From: an uncultured Thiodictyon sp.
Lineage (GTDB): Bacteria > Pseudomonadota > Gammaproteobacteria > Chromatiales > Chromatiaceae
DNA: 34,257 bases
Direction of reading: 5' to 3'
Assembly (NCBI GenBank): GCA_903837595.1
Contig: CAILVI010000423.1
Span: forward strand, 1-34,257
Part shown: piece after piece, positions 25,395 through 34,257 of the stretch
How positions within the stretch are numbered: position 1 is the stretch's first letter
Layout: the number at the start of each line of letters is the position of its first letter
The notes under the pieces: model-generated
Seen by the model: only the letters and a program-made list of their open reading frames with translations
Database searches by the model: none
What the model was told of the DNA's origin: nothing
Program-made: the position numbers and the translations under genes

Positions 25395-25856
25395 TCAGTG
25401 GTTCTCGGTGGGATTGGCCGGCACCAGCCGGCTGAAGGCGGCGCAAAGCGCCAGTTCATACCCTTGCGCACCCAGCCCGCTGATCACCCCCACCGCAATG
25501 TCGGAGAAGTGGGAGTGGCGACGAAAGGGCTCGCGCGCATGCACGTTCGAGAGGTGGACCTCGATGAAGGGGATGGCGACGGCGAGCAGTGCGTCGCGCA
25601 GCGCAACGCTGGTATGGGTAAAGGCGGCCGGGTTGAAGAGCATGAAGCACACCCCGTCCGCCGGGGCGGCGTGAATCCGCTCAATCAGGACATGCTCGGC
25701 GTTGCTCTGGACGAAGGCCAGGTCATGACCCTCGCGCTGCGCCGCAGCCCGCAGCCGCTCCTCGATTTGCGCCAGGGTGACCTGGCCATAGTGGCCCGGC
25801 TCCCGGGTTCCGAGTAGGTTGAGGTTGGGTCCGTTGAGGACCAGGATGCTTGCCAT
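25395..25856 (-). CDS. aroQ: Type II 3-dehydroquinate dehydratase
   Basis: Shikimate pathway enzyme that removes water from 3-dehydroquinate, forming a dodecamer in the cytosol. The product has 153 residues. It has [18 protein letters not shown] (with the catalytic tyrosine of HYG), [45 protein letters not shown] (anhydroquinate-binding) and [17 protein letters not shown]. The start at 25856 is the family N terminus. It is the first gene before accB (2 nt gap), as in Pseudomonas. The 193-bp gap to dsbD should contain the aroQ-accBC promoter, but I could not pin it down. Confidence 0.95.
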   Translation of the reverse strand: MASILVLNGPNLNLLGTREPGHYGQVTLAQIEERLRAAAQREGHDLAFVQSNAEHVLIERIHAAPADGVCFMLFNPAAFTHTSVALRDALLAVAIPFIEVHLSNVHAREPFRRHSHFSDIAVGVISGLGAQGYELALCAAFSRLVPANPTENH

Positions 25857-26049
25857 GTCGGCGCTGTGACCTTGCAGATTCGGGGGTTCGGGGTTGCCGG
25901 CGCGGGGGCGACGGCCGCCAAGGCGCCGCCCGGCAGCGGGTAGTCGGTGCAGGGGCGGCAAAGCGCCGCGAATTGTGCCGATTTCGCGCGATCTTGTCCA
26001 GCCTTGCGGCTTGGGTCTTCGCGCGGCCGCAGCCCCGTGGCGGCTCGTC

Positions 26050-28404
26050 TCAGGGGCCGACGCGGCGCAGGTGCGCAACGAACGCCGGGGCGGGCGTGAA
26101 TCCGACCAGCCGCAGGTCCGGCCGCTCGGCTCCCGCGGGATCGAAGAACAGCATGGCCGGTGGGCCGGGGATCTTAAAATGTCCCTGCATCAGGGCCTGA
26201 TCGGCGGCGTCGTTGGCGGTGACATCCGCTTGGAGCAGGACGAAGTGCTTGAGGGCGCCGATTACCGCGGGGTCGCTGAAGGTGTCGCGCTCCAGCTCTT
26301 TGCAGGATACACACCAATCGGCGTAGAAATCGAGCATCACCGGCCGCCCGGCCGCGCGGGCACCGGCCAGTTCCCGGTCCAGGTCGGCCAGAGTCTTGAT
26401 CCGCTTGAAGGCGAGGGATTCGGTCGTGGTGCCCGCGCCACCCACATCCGGCAGACCGCGCAGGGGCTGGAGCGTGTCCTTACCACCCGCCGCGGCACCG
26501 ACCAGCATGAGGGCTCCGTAGATCAGCAGGCCGACCCCGAGCCCCTTCCATAACTTGTCCCAGCCGTGGGCCCCGGGGGGCAGCTGGGTGAGTGCCCCCA
26601 GATAGACCGCGCAACCGATGAGCAGCAACCCCCACAGGAGCATCGCCACCGCCGCGGGCAGGATGCGCTCCAAGAGCGCAATCGCCACCCCCAGGAGCGC
26701 CACGCCGAAGACCGCGTTGACCGCCCCCATCCAGGACCCGGCGCGGGGCAGGAGCTGGCCGGCAGAGGTGCCGATGATGATGAGCGGCGCACCCATTCCC
26801 AGGCTCAGGGAGAACAGGGCCACCCCGCCCAGCACGGCGTCCCCGGTCTGGCTGATATAGATCAGTGCCCCGAACAGTGGCGGGGCGACGCAGGGACCCA
26901 CGATCAGGGCGGAGAGCACGCCCATGACGGCCACCCCGATCAGGGTGCCGCCGCGTTGCTGGTGGCTGAGTGCCGCCAGCCGGGCGTGCAGCGCGGAGGG
27001 CAGTTGCAGGTGATAGAACCCGAACATGGACAAGGCCAGGGCGACGAACACCAGGGCGAAGGCGGTGAGTATCCAGGGATTCTGGAAGACCGCCTGGAGG
27101 TTGGCCCCGAACAGTCCCGCCAGCACCCCGGCCGTCGTATAGGTCAAGGCCATGGCGAGAACATAGATCAGTGACAGGGTGAAGGCCCGGCGGGTCGTTA
27201 GATGGGCGCCGTGGCCGGCGATGATGCCGGACAGGATCGGGATCATCGGAAAGACGCAGGGGGTGAAGGCGAGCAGGAGCCCGAAGCCGAAGAAGAGTGC
27301 AACCACCGCCAACAGGCTGCCCCCGGCCAGGACCGCGGCGATCCGGTCTTGCTCCGCCGGCGGCCCCGCGGCCCTCGGCGGGTCGGCCGGCCGCGTCGGC
27401 GCGGTGGCGGTGAGCGGTGCGGTCGGTGCGACGCGTACGGCGGATGCAGCGCCCGCGGCCCGGCCCGCACTGTCGGGGGGCAGCGCCGGCAGGTCGAGTG
27501 TGATGCGCTGGGTTTGGGGCGGATAGCAGATCCCCTGCTCGGCGCACCCCCGATATTTGGCGACCAGGGTGATCGTGGTCGGCGCGGCTGCGCTGCGCAC
27601 CAAGGGCAGATTGAGATCCAAGCGGTCGCGGTAGACTGCCACTTCGCCGAGGCTGCCGTCCGGTCTGACCCCATCCTTCGTCAGCGTGCCCGGGGGCAAT
27701 TGGAAGGCCCCGAGCCTGACCCCGGGCGCATCGTCCAGGGCAAGCACGATCTGGTCGCGATCCAGGTAGGTCCCGGGGGCGATGGTCCAGGTAAGTTCCA
27801 GCCGGTCCGGTGCGGCCAGCTGCGCCTGAAAAACAAATGCCTCCTCGACGCTCGGGATCGCGTCCGGTAGTCCCAGTCCCCTGGTCGGCGCGATGGTCTG
27901 GCCAACGCGTTGAACGCGTGCGCCGACGCCGTCCGCTGCGGGTAGGGCTGGGGGCTCGGGCGCCGGTGCGACGGCCCGCGGCAGCGTAACCCGCAGTTGC
28001 TGGCGTTGCGGGGGGTAGCACAGACCGGCATCGGCACAGCCCTGGGCGCTGATCTCCAGGGTCAGGGTGTCCCCGGCGCCCGGCTGGCGCGTGACCGGCA
28101 GATGCGCCTCGACCTGATGGCGATAGATCTTCACCTCGCCGAAGTAGGCGTCCTGCTTGGTCTCAGCAGCCGGTAGGGCCGGGCTGCCGAGTGTCATCTC
28201 CGGGGTATCGGTGGCGAAGCGCAGCTTGCCCTGGTAGAGGTAATAGCCCTCGGCGATGAGCCAGCGCACCCGTACGGCGTCCGGCCCGTCCGGCTGCGCC
28301 GAGACCTCGAAGGCCTGCTCCGGCGGCAGAAAATCGTCGGCGGCCAGGGCCGAGATGCCGACGATCAGCAGGAGCAGACCCGCCCACCCGGTCTTCACCC
28401 TCAT
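26050..28404 (-). CDS. dsbD: Thiol:disulfide interchange protein DsbD with two N-terminal alpha domains
   Basis: Carries electrons from cytosolic thioredoxin across the inner membrane to keep periplasmic DsbC- and CcmG-type proteins reduced. With 784 residues it is well above the usual 565 or so. The order is a signal peptide (about 5-22), a first alpha domain with [11 protein letters not shown] (C123/C129), a second with [11 protein letters not shown] (C287/C293), the membrane beta domain (8 predicted helices) with FTPCVFPM and VGPCVAPP, and the thioredoxin gamma domain with WCVSC (about 698-701). The extra length comes from duplication of the alpha domain. The start at 28404 overlaps the cutA stop (ATGA); MHATRR at 28422 is less likely. 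Confidence 0.93.
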   Translation of the reverse strand: MRVKTGWAGLLLLIVGISALAADDFLPPEQAFEVSAQPDGPDAVRVRWLIAEGYYLYQGKLRFATDTPEMTLGSPALPAAETKQDAYFGEVKIYRHQVEAHLPVTRQPGAGDTLTLEISAQGCADAGLCYPPQRQQLRVTLPRAVAPAPEPPALPAADGVGARVQRVGQTIAPTRGLGLPDAIPSVEEAFVFQAQLAAPDRLELTWTIAPGTYLDRDQIVLALDDAPGVRLGAFQLPPGTLTKDGVRPDGSLGEVAVYRDRLDLNLPLVRSAAAPTTITLVAKYRGCAEQGICYPPQTQRITLDLPALPPDSAGRAAGAASAVRVAPTAPLTATAPTRPADPPRAAGPPAEQDRIAAVLAGGSLLAVVALFFGFGLLLAFTPCVFPMIPILSGIIAGHGAHLTTRRAFTLSLIYVLAMALTYTTAGVLAGLFGANLQAVFQNPWILTAFALVFVALALSMFGFYHLQLPSALHARLAALSHQQRGGTLIGVAVMGVLSALIVGPCVAPPLFGALIYISQTGDAVLGGVALFSLSLGMGAPLIIIGTSAGQLLPRAGSWMGAVNAVFGVALLGVAIALLERILPAAVAMLLWGLLLIGCAVYLGALTQLPPGAHGWDKLWKGLGVGLLIYGALMLVGAAAGGKDTLQPLRGLPDVGGAGTTTESLAFKRIKTLADLDRELAGARAAGRPVMLDFYADWCVSCKELERDTFSDPAVIGALKHFVLLQADVTANDAADQALMQGHFKIPGPPAMLFFDPAGAERPDLRLVGFTPAPAFVAHLRRVGP

Positions 28405-28736
28405 ACGTCTGGTTGCGTGCATGTGCTCACCCAGCTCAGGTAGTCGGGCAGCCCCTCGGTGATCGGGAGTGCGATGATTTCGGGTACCGCGTAGGGGTGC
28501 AGCCCGCGCAGGGTCTCGGTCAGGGCCGGAAGGTGCCCTGCCACCGTCTTGATCAGCAACAGCACCTCCGTCTCGCGCTCGATCGCGCCCTGCCAGCGGT
28601 AGATGGAGGTGAGACCCGGCAGCAGATTCACGCAGGCGGCCAGCCGTTCGCCCACCAACCGCTCGGCAATGCGTACGGCAGTTTCCTGGTCCGGACAGGT
28701 GCAGAACACCAGCCGACAATCGGTTTGCGGGGTCAT
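28401..28736 (-). CDS. cutA: Divalent cation tolerance protein CutA
   Basis: Small trimeric PII-like protein linked to copper and divalent metal tolerance and, in E. coli, encoded next to dsbD. The product has 111 residues with the family's LVFCTCPDQETAVRIAERLV, ERLAACVNLLPGLTSIYRWQG, LLIKT and HPYAVPEIIALP. The start at 28736 has GAGGAG 5 nt upstream. The stop overlaps the dsbD start by 4 nt. No regulatory site was seen. Confidence 0.95.
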   Translation of the reverse strand: MTPQTDCRLVFCTCPDQETAVRIAERLVGERLAACVNLLPGLTSIYRWQGAIERETEVLLLIKTVAGHLPALTETLRGLHPYAVPEIIALPITEGLPDYLSWVSTCTQPDV

Positions 28737-28890
28737 AAGGCTCCTCATGCGGGTTTCGGGATGACGGCAGTTCGCGCGCTGACTGTGGGATGATACGGGG
28801 ATGGCCGGTCCTTGGCTTCCACTGGGACGCGGATACCGGCCATTGTTGCGCTGCCAAACCGCCGCGCCCTCCTACCAAGAGACCGCTACC

Positions 28891-29319
28891 GTGCCAATTT
28901 TTGTTTTACTGTTCATCGGCGTGCCGCTGATCGAGATCTATTTGCTGATCAAAGTGGGAGCGGTCATCGGCGCCGTGCCGGCCATCGCGCTCACCGTGTT
29001 GTGCTCGCTGCTGGGCACCTGGCTGGTCCGGCGTCAGGGGTTCAGTGTCCTCATGCGGGTGCGCGAGACCCTCGCCCGCAATGAGGTCCCGGCCCTGGAG
29101 CTGTTGGACGGCGCCCTGCTCCTGGTCGCCGGCCTGTTCCTCCTGCTGCCCGGCTTCCTCACCGACATCATCGGCTTCCTGCTCCTGATCCCACCGCTGC
29201 GCCGCTGGGTCATCCGGCGCTACGTGGGGGTCATCCCGGTGCGCACCTTGTCCGGGGACCCCCAGCAGGGTCCCCGGGTCATCGAGGGGCACTTTCGGCG
29301 CATTCGGCGCGAGGACTGA
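28891..29319 (+). CDS. fxsA: FxsA-family membrane protein
   Basis: Inner-membrane protein of unknown role (in E. coli, an extra copy relieves exclusion of phage T7 by F plasmid). The 142 residues from GTG 28891 give PIFVLLFIGVPLIEIYLLIKVG, then ALTVLCSLLGTWLVRRQG, and the hallmark LLPGFLTDIIGFLLLIPPLR, followed by a basic tail. A longer open frame upstream to 28801 was rejected because the family begins near this site; no strong ribosome site helps. It is divergent from cutA and convergent with the hydrolase gene. Confidence 0.85.
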   Translation: MPIFVLLFIGVPLIEIYLLIKVGAVIGAVPAIALTVLCSLLGTWLVRRQGFSVLMRVRETLARNEVPALELLDGALLLVAGLFLLLPGFLTDIIGFLLLIPPLRRWVIRRYVGVIPVRTLSGDPQQGPRVIEGHFRRIRRED

Positions 29320-29322
29320 GGG

Positions 29323-31137
29323 TCAGTCGACCACCGGAAAGGTCACCGCGATGGCCCAGGCAAAGGCGAGTCCGATGGCCAGTGCGCCCACCAGTGGGTG
29401 GCGGGTGCGGCGGTAGATCCAACCGCCGATGAGTCCGTAGAGCAGGAAGAAGACCAGGATGGCCGGCACGATGATGATGAGAAAGAAGAGCTGACTCAGA
29501 TTCAGGGCCACCGCCGCCACCAGCGAGAACAGGAACAACGCCTTGGTCAGCGCCGGGGCGGCCCGCGGTGCCCCTGGCCCGTGGGTGAGCCAGCCATCGG
29601 CGGCAAAGTAGGCCCAGGTGCCTGGGACTATCCCCAAGATCAGCCAGGCGCGATCTGCGCCGGGCACGAAGGAGGTCACGTAGCGGTCGATGGGGAGCGC
29701 GATGGCGAGCGTCACGTAGGTGCAGGCGACCAAGGTGCCGATCGCGAGACCCGGCCACTGGACCCGCCCCGCCAGCTGCGGTGAAGCGCCCGCGCCCTGG
29801 CGCCAGGGCGGTAAGCGCAGCGCCGCGATGGCCAGCAAGGCGTAGACCCCGAGGAGGCAAGCGGTGGCGTAGCGGTTGAGCTGCGGCGCGGCGATCGGCA
29901 GGTTCAGCATGGCGGCGACCTGGCTATCCAGGAGGGGTCGTTCGCTCGCCAGGGTAAGGTACGTGCTGGCGCCCAGAATGGCGATCACCAGCCCCAACCA
30001 CAGTCCCCGTCCAGCCAGGCTGCCTGCCGTGGCCCAGAGCCCCGCCATGGTCAGCAGGCCGTAGACCCCGAAGTGCAGGGCCAGATAGTCGCCGAGCAGG
30101 ATCGACAGGTAGTCGCTCGGCATGAAGCGCAAGACCAGTGGGGTGAGCAGCGCCGGGAAGATCGCCACCGGCAGCAGCCGCCGCCAGTTGAGGCCCGCCC
30201 CTAATGGCCGGGTCGCGGCCCGTGGCAGCAGTCGCGACAGTGGCCAGCTCAGGGCGACAATGCCGAGGAACAGCAGCCCGAGCGAGCGCCCGCGCGCGTC
30301 AATGAAGCCGCCCCCCGCGTGTCCGAGTGCCCGGTTCAGCCAATCCAGGGCGGCGCCGATGCCGCCGCGTCCGTACAGCACCCCGATGTGCTCCACCCCG
30401 GGAACCAGCACCAGCTCTCGGGCACTGCCCGTGGCCAGGTCACCATAGGTCACGCCGGGCTCAACCGCGCCGCCGGTGGCGGCCGTGATGGCCGTGCGAC
30501 CTGCTTCATGGAGCATCGCGGGCTCCAGCGCACCGAACACGAACAGCAGGTCGCGCGGCTGGGTCCGGGGGGCATCCGGGCCCATATAGGGTGACAGGAG
30601 GACCGAGGCCACGACCTGGTCCCGGTGCGCGGTGGCGTAACGCAACAACACATCCCCGGCCATGGAGTGTCCGAGCAAGCTGAGGCGCCCATCGCCCCCC
30701 GGCAGCCCGGACGCGAAGCCGGCTACCTGTTCCAGTGCCCCCAGCAAGACCCCGACGCGCCGCGCCTCGTCCTCCAGACGGGCGACGAAGGGCTGCGCGT
30801 TGCGACCGTGCCCTGGGAAGTCGAAGGTCACCGCGAGGTACCCGTTGCGGGCCAGGGTCACCGCATAGGGCTGCATCAACTGCTGCGAGGCGGCGAATCC
30901 GTGGGCGATAATGACCACAGGTGCCGGTGTCCCGCCCGCCGGATGGTAGACGGTCACCGGGATCTCGCCGAGGCGTTGGGTTTCCACCCTGAGCCCCGCC
31001 GTGGCCCCGGTCAGGTGCCACAGGCCAGTGCCGATCGCGGCCAGGGCGAGGAGGGCGACGGCGAACGCCGCCAGGGTGAGCGTCCGGCTGGCGCGCTCTG
31101 GTTCTGCGGCGTCGGCGTCGGCGTTGGGGGTCGTCAT
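29323..31137 (-). CDS. Alpha/beta hydrolase fused to a polytopic membrane domain
   Basis: Membrane protein of 604 residues. An N-terminal membrane anchor (about 20-42) is followed by an alpha/beta-hydrolase domain (about 55-260). It has IIAHGFAAS (oxyanion region), the GHGRNA loop, the nucleophile S158 in LLGHSMAGD, and a probable catalytic H250 in PGVEHIG. The last 330 residues hold about 10 hydrophobic segments, for example LGLLFLGIVALSWPLSRLL and FLIIIVPAILVFFLLYGLIGG. The hydrolase half resembles serine esterases or dienelactone hydrolases. The whole looks like a membrane-bound serine esterase with an unassigned transmembrane part. AAGG lies about 9 nt before the ATG. Substrate unknown. 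Confidence 0.75.
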   Translation of the reverse strand: MTTPNADADAAEPERASRTLTLAAFAVALLALAAIGTGLWHLTGATAGLRVETQRLGEIPVTVYHPAGGTPAPVVIIAHGFAASQQLMQPYAVTLARNGYLAVTFDFPGHGRNAQPFVARLEDEARRVGVLLGALEQVAGFASGLPGGDGRLSLLGHSMAGDVLLRYATAHRDQVVASVLLSPYMGPDAPRTQPRDLLFVFGALEPAMLHEAGRTAITAATGGAVEPGVTYGDLATGSARELVLVPGVEHIGVLYGRGGIGAALDWLNRALGHAGGGFIDARGRSLGLLFLGIVALSWPLSRLLPRAATRPLGAGLNWRRLLPVAIFPALLTPLVLRFMPSDYLSILLGDYLALHFGVYGLLTMAGLWATAGSLAGRGLWLGLVIAILGASTYLTLASERPLLDSQVAAMLNLPIAAPQLNRYATACLLGVYALLAIAALRLPPWRQGAGASPQLAGRVQWPGLAIGTLVACTYVTLAIALPIDRYVTSFVPGADRAWLILGIVPGTWAYFAADGWLTHGPGAPRAAPALTKALFLFSLVAAVALNLSQLFFLIIIVPAILVFFLLYGLIGGWIYRRTRHPLVGALAIGLAFAWAIAVTFPVVD

Positions 31138-31286
31138 GGGTGGATACCTTGGAGGAAAGAAATGCGTTCACCCAGACATGGGGACAGGCAGACGCCAAGA
31201 AAGCGATGCGTAACGACAGGGTCCCGGGTCGGACGATCGGTGCCGCTGGCCAATCAAATTGCGTCCAAATGGGGTATTGTTTGCGG

Positions 31287-31754
31287 ATGACCACAGCCCC
31301 CACCCCCACCCGCGTCTTAGCGATTCTCGCTGCGCTGCTGCTCGGCGGTTGCGCCACTGCCCCGCCGTCAACCGAGGCGACGCTGCTCCAGATCAACGCC
31401 GCCGTCAACCGTCAGGGCGTGCGCTGCCCGCGCGACTCCTGTCAGGAGGACTGGCCCGATCCCGCCGATCTGGACCGGCTCAAGTACTGGGACTGCAAAG
31501 CCTACGCCGTCGCCAAGGCCGACCGGCTGATTCGTCAATATGGCTACTCCCCGGAGCGGCTCGAATATTTGCTGATCGCCGGTCCACCCCTGCGGGTCAC
31601 GCATGCCGCGCTGTTGGTGGATGGCCGTTGGGTGATGGACCTGGGGCTGCGCTGCCAGGTGTGCGAGTTGGAGCGGTTCGTCGACCGGGCGACGATCACA
31701 GGACGGCTGCCGGTGAGCGAATTGCCCCTGGTGATGGGGGTGCTCGCGCGCTGA
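31287..31754 (+). CDS. Lipoprotein with transglutaminase-like Cys-His-Asp triad (BTLCP/DUF920 type)
   Basis: Predicted periplasm-facing lipoprotein of 155 residues. The signal peptide TRVLAILAALLLGGC gives a lipobox at C22. The rest resembles the bacterial transglutaminase-like cysteine proteinases: C70 in WDCKAYAVAKADRL, H106 in VTHAALLVDG, and D118 in WVMDLG, a spacing that fits a catalytic triad. Related proteins are often linked to exported or surface-anchored substrates. The ATG at 31287 is chosen because the signal begins there; the open frame from 31140 would place 49 unrelated residues before it. Confidence 0.7.
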   Translation: MTTAPTPTRVLAILAALLLGGCATAPPSTEATLLQINAAVNRQGVRCPRDSCQEDWPDPADLDRLKYWDCKAYAVAKADRLIRQYGYSPERLEYLLIAGPPLRVTHAALLVDGRWVMDLGLRCQVCELERFVDRATITGRLPVSELPLVMGVLAR

Positions 31755-31783
31755 GCGCGGAGTCGATCTCCTTCAGCCGCTTT

Positions 31784-32897
31784 TCATGCTTCGTCGTCCC
31801 CGACTGATCGCGGCCGGCGACGATCCAGGCCAGCCGCCGGTAAGTTGTTGCGTTGCCTCAGCCATCCGGTCGTGAGTCGGAAATACAGCAGGAACAGCCC
31901 GGCGAAAGCGTAGAACGCTAGATACTGAGGCACCGCCAAGCGGTCGGCCAGCACGCCGGCGGCGCCGGTGACGAAGGTGAGTGCCAGTAGCCAGGCGGTG
32001 GCCCGGCCATCCGGCAGGCCGCGCCCAAGCAGCAGATGGTGCAAGTGCTGGCGGTCGGCGGCGAAGGGACTGTGTCCGGTGAGCAGGCGCCGCGCCATCA
32101 CCGTCAAGGTGTCCAGCAGCGGCAGGGCCAGAATCCACACCGCGGTGATCGGTGCCATCACGGCGTGATCACCTTGTGACAGATGGATCAGAAACCAACT
32201 CAAGACGAAGCCGAGCATGGTGCTGCCGGCATCGCCCATGAACACGCTGGCCTGGGCCCGCCAGGGATGGCGCAGGTTGTAGGCGAGGAAGCCGCAAAGC
32301 GCCATCGCCAGCGCGAGCAGGGCGCCGATCTCGCCCGGCTGAGAGACAGGAGCAGTCAGGCACAGCACGAGCAGCCAGCCGGTGACGATCAGGCCCGTGC
32401 CACCCGCCAGTCCATCGAGCCCGTCAATCATGTTGAAGGCGTTGATCACGCCGATCACGCTGAACAGCGTGAACAGCACGGCCCCCGCCCCGAGGGTAAC
32501 CGCGCCCAGTCCGAACAGGTCGCCCAGACTGCTTAACGCCACGTGGCTCCCCAAGGCCATGATCAGGACGGCGACGGCTTGAAACAGGAAGCGCGTCGCC
32601 GGCCGGCTGGAGTGGATATCGTCGTATAGCCCAACCAGCGTCAACACCGTCATGCTGACTAAAAGGATCGGCCAGTCGTGCGGTTTGGCCGGGAGCAGCA
32701 GGACGCTCAGGCCGAAGGCGAAGCACAATCACCACCCCGCCGACCAGCGGCACCGGGTAGCGGTGGTGTTTGCGGGTGCAGGGGTGGTCAACCCAGCCCA
32801 GGGTCTGGGCCGGCCGGGCCAGCAGCGAAATCAGGCCGACACTGAGCAGGAAGGTGCCCGGCAATACCCAGTATTGCAATAGCTCGGATGCTGTCAT
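31784..32897 (-). pseudogene. WecA/MraY-like undecaprenyl-phosphate sugar-phosphate transferase, frameshifted
   Basis: Polytopic membrane enzyme family that transfers a sugar-1-phosphate from a UDP-sugar to undecaprenyl phosphate, starting O-antigen or related glycans. The frame from 32897 reads MTASELLQY through RKHHRYPVPLVGGVVIV, which is the family's N terminus. Near 32728 the reading shifts, and CFAFGLSVLLLP continues in another frame to 31784. That second part has GLYDDIHSS, FNMIDGLDGLAGG, VFMGDAGSTMLGF and the HLHHLLL motif. Joined, they give about 370 residues, normal for WecA. One base is gained or two lost near 32728. Either a real mutation or a sequencing error explains it. GGAGG precedes the ATG by 11 nt. 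Confidence 0.75.
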
Positions 32898-32978
32898 GTC
32901 ATCTTTAACCTCCTTCATGCCCGCTGGTCGGTGCAGACGCAGCATGCTGCTTGAGGCCAGGTGAGCCGCTGGCTAAGC

Positions 32979-34257
32979 TCAGGCCTCGAACGGGTTGCGC
33001 TGGTTTTCGGGCGGAATCGTAAAGATCGATGGTGCCGGTCGCGCCTCCTCGCCGGCTGCTTGCGGGTGGCGGTGGCGGTGCTCTTCGTGGTGCCGCGAGC
33101 GGTGAAAAAACACCCCGGCCAGGAACGCCGTGAAAACCGCGTTAGCCGGAGTCCGCAGGTTATAGTCGCCCAAGGTGTGCAACATCATCAGCAGCACCGC
33201 GATGCCCGCCCCACCTTGGGCGAAGCGGAACGGCGTCCACTCCCCGCGTGTCCATACCCGTCCCCACTGGTGAAGGTAGAATAGCAGCCAGACCGCGACC
33301 AGCACACCCGCAAGCAAGCCGAACTCCAGCAACCATTCCAAATAGTCATTGTGGGCACGGTTAATGTAAACACCGGTAATGGTGTCCGGATGAAACCGCC
33401 GCATGACCTCGAGGAAGGTGCCTGCACCGCTTCCCAAGGGGAAAAATTCACCGATCGCCTGCACCGTGGCGTTGAAGATGGGCCAGCGCCAATCCTCGAA
33501 GGGGTCCGTGAAGGCGAACCGGCTCCACACCGGCAGCAAGCCGATCAGGCTAGCCAGTCCGATGCCGGCGGCGGTGACGGTACCGATCAGCCCGTAGGCG
33601 TTACGCCCACCCAGTCGGAAGGAGAACATCAAGGTGCAGAGCACGACCCCCAGCATCGCCAGGCTGATCCCGGTGCGGGAGCGCGTAAAAATCAATCCGA
33701 CCAGAATGGCCAGCGACAGCGCGCCAAACGCCGCCGCCTGGTTGATCCGCGTCACAGTGAAGCGCGCCACCCAGCGCCGCACGCTCTGTCTGCTCCGGCC
33801 ACGCCGCCCGCCGGTGTGCGCCGGCCGACCGTGGCCGATCGTCGCGGCCAGCAGGGCCAGGCTGACCGGTAGGGCCATCTCCAGTAAGCCGGCCAAGTGG
33901 TTGCGGTTGCGGTAGGTGCCCAAGGCGTTGCCGTCGCTCATCCAGGATTGGCCGTACTGGATCAGTCCCAGCAGCGCCTCACCGGCGGCGATACTCAAAA
34001 ACACCACCACCAACACCAGCAGCCGTTCCCGGTCCAGCCGCATCGCGACCAGAAAAGCCGCCAGTGGCGGCAGCAGCGTCAGCCAGGCGCCCTCGGTGGT
34101 GCTCGGGATCAGTGAGATCGCCCGCCAGCCGAAACCCTCGCCGACGTCACCGGTGAGTCGCATCGCCCCGGCGTAGAAGGCCCGGCCCGGCAGTTCGGCC
34201 CACCACGACATCGGCACCGGAGCCAACTGGGCCAGCGGCAGCAGAAACAGCAGCAGC
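32979..34257 (-). CDS. O-antigen ligase/polymerase family membrane protein (cut by window edge)
   Basis: Multi-helix membrane protein of the Wzy/WaaL O-antigen ligase family, which joins or polymerises polysaccharide units at the periplasmic side. The visible 426 codons are open to the window edge, reading LLLFLLPLAQLAPVP before the first internal Met, so the 5' end is missing. Seen are YRNRNHLAGLLEM, the segment FTRSRTGISL, and the hallmark periplasmic loop with GSGAGTF, MRRFHP, INRAHNDYLEWLLEFG, which carries the conserved His-Asn-Asp-Tyr. A basic, His-rich tail (RHHEEHRHRHPQ) ends it. It fits with the WecA-like gene 82 nt downstream in a polysaccharide cluster. Confidence 0.85.
   Translation of the reverse strand, partial: LLLFLLPLAQLAPVPMSWWAELPGRAFYAGAMRLTGDVGEGFGWRAISLIPSTTEGAWLTLLPPLAAFLVAMRLDRERLLVLVVVFLSIAAGEALLGLIQYGQSWMSDGNALGTYRNRNHLAGLLEMALPVSLALLAATIGHGRPAHTGGRRGRSRQSVRRWVARFTVTRINQAAAFGALSLAILVGLIFTRSRTGISLAMLGVVLCTLMFSFRLGGRNAYGLIGTVTAAGIGLASLIGLLPVWSRFAFTDPFEDWRWPIFNATVQAIGEFFPLGSGAGTFLEVMRRFHPDTITGVYINRAHNDYLEWLLEFGLLAGVLVAVWLLFYLHQWGRVWTRGEWTPFRFAQGGAGIAVLLMMLHTLGDYNLRTPANAVFTAFLAGVFFHRSRHHEEHRHRHPQAAGEEARPAPSIFTIPPENQRNPFEA

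Noticed and set aside
26480-28021. A second minus-strand frame of 513 codons inside dsbD
   Set aside because: It is the +1 shadow of dsbD, which keeps all Cys motifs in its own frame.

Overview
The window is high-GC DNA from a gammaproteobacterium. The best evidence is a core block on the minus strand, 16.4-28.7 kb, in the order cutA-dsbD-aroQ-accB-accC-prmA-(DUF3426)-dusB-fis-purH-(lpxA)-purD. This closely resembles the arrangement known from Pseudomonas and relatives. Intergenic palindromes, decayed toxin-antitoxin pieces and envelope polysaccharide genes would suit an environmental species, possibly Chromatiales, but the species cannot be fixed from this sequence alone.

Layout. (1) 0-5.9 kb: an imperfect tandem duplication. 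Each copy carries a beta-hydroxyacid dehydrogenase (GarR/GlxR type) and a secreted M28 metallopeptidase; the second dehydrogenase has lost its NAD-binding half. (2) 5.9-8.9 kb: a three-gene ABC-2 exporter operon (HlyD-type lipoprotein, ATPase, permease) with 4-base start/stop overlaps. (3) 9.0-15.6 kb: an accessory island. It holds a TacA/TacT-like toxin-antitoxin pair, a HigA antitoxin behind a gutted higB, a three-gene operon (Bergerat-fold ATPase, DUF4325 STAS-like protein, PIN nuclease), fragments of further toxin-antitoxin genes, an orphan HTH antitoxin, a PD-(D/E)XK nuclease-like protein with an unknown partner, and an unknown 229-residue protein. (4) 15.7-16.1 kb: a degenerate 21-bp tandem array. 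(5) 16.4-28.7 kb: the core block covering purine synthesis, lipid A, Fis and tRNA modification, ribosomal protein methylation, fatty acid synthesis, shikimate pathway, periplasmic thiol redox and metal tolerance. (6) 28.9-34.3 kb: fxsA, an alpha/beta hydrolase fused to a membrane domain, a lipoprotein with a Cys-His-Asp triad, a frameshifted WecA-like sugar-phosphate transferase and an O-antigen ligase/polymerase cut by the window edge.

How the genes work together. The core genes sit in tight minus-strand operons: prmA to fis are almost contiguous with two ATGA overlaps, aroQ-accB are 2 nt apart, and cutA-dsbD overlap by ATGA. An lpxA-type gene sits between purH and purD and is bracketed by two direct copies of a roughly 52-bp palindromic repeat, so it looks like an insertion into a conserved pair.

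The best candidate for an undescribed system is the plus-strand operon 10748-12624. An ATPase with an N-terminal STAS-like segment, a free STAS-like protein and a PIN nuclease are closely spaced (12-nt gap, then 1-nt overlap). This suggests a nuclease controlled by ATPase/STAS partner switching, by analogy with SpoIIAB/SpoIIAA and RsbT/RsbS. That mechanism is inference, not shown by the sequence.
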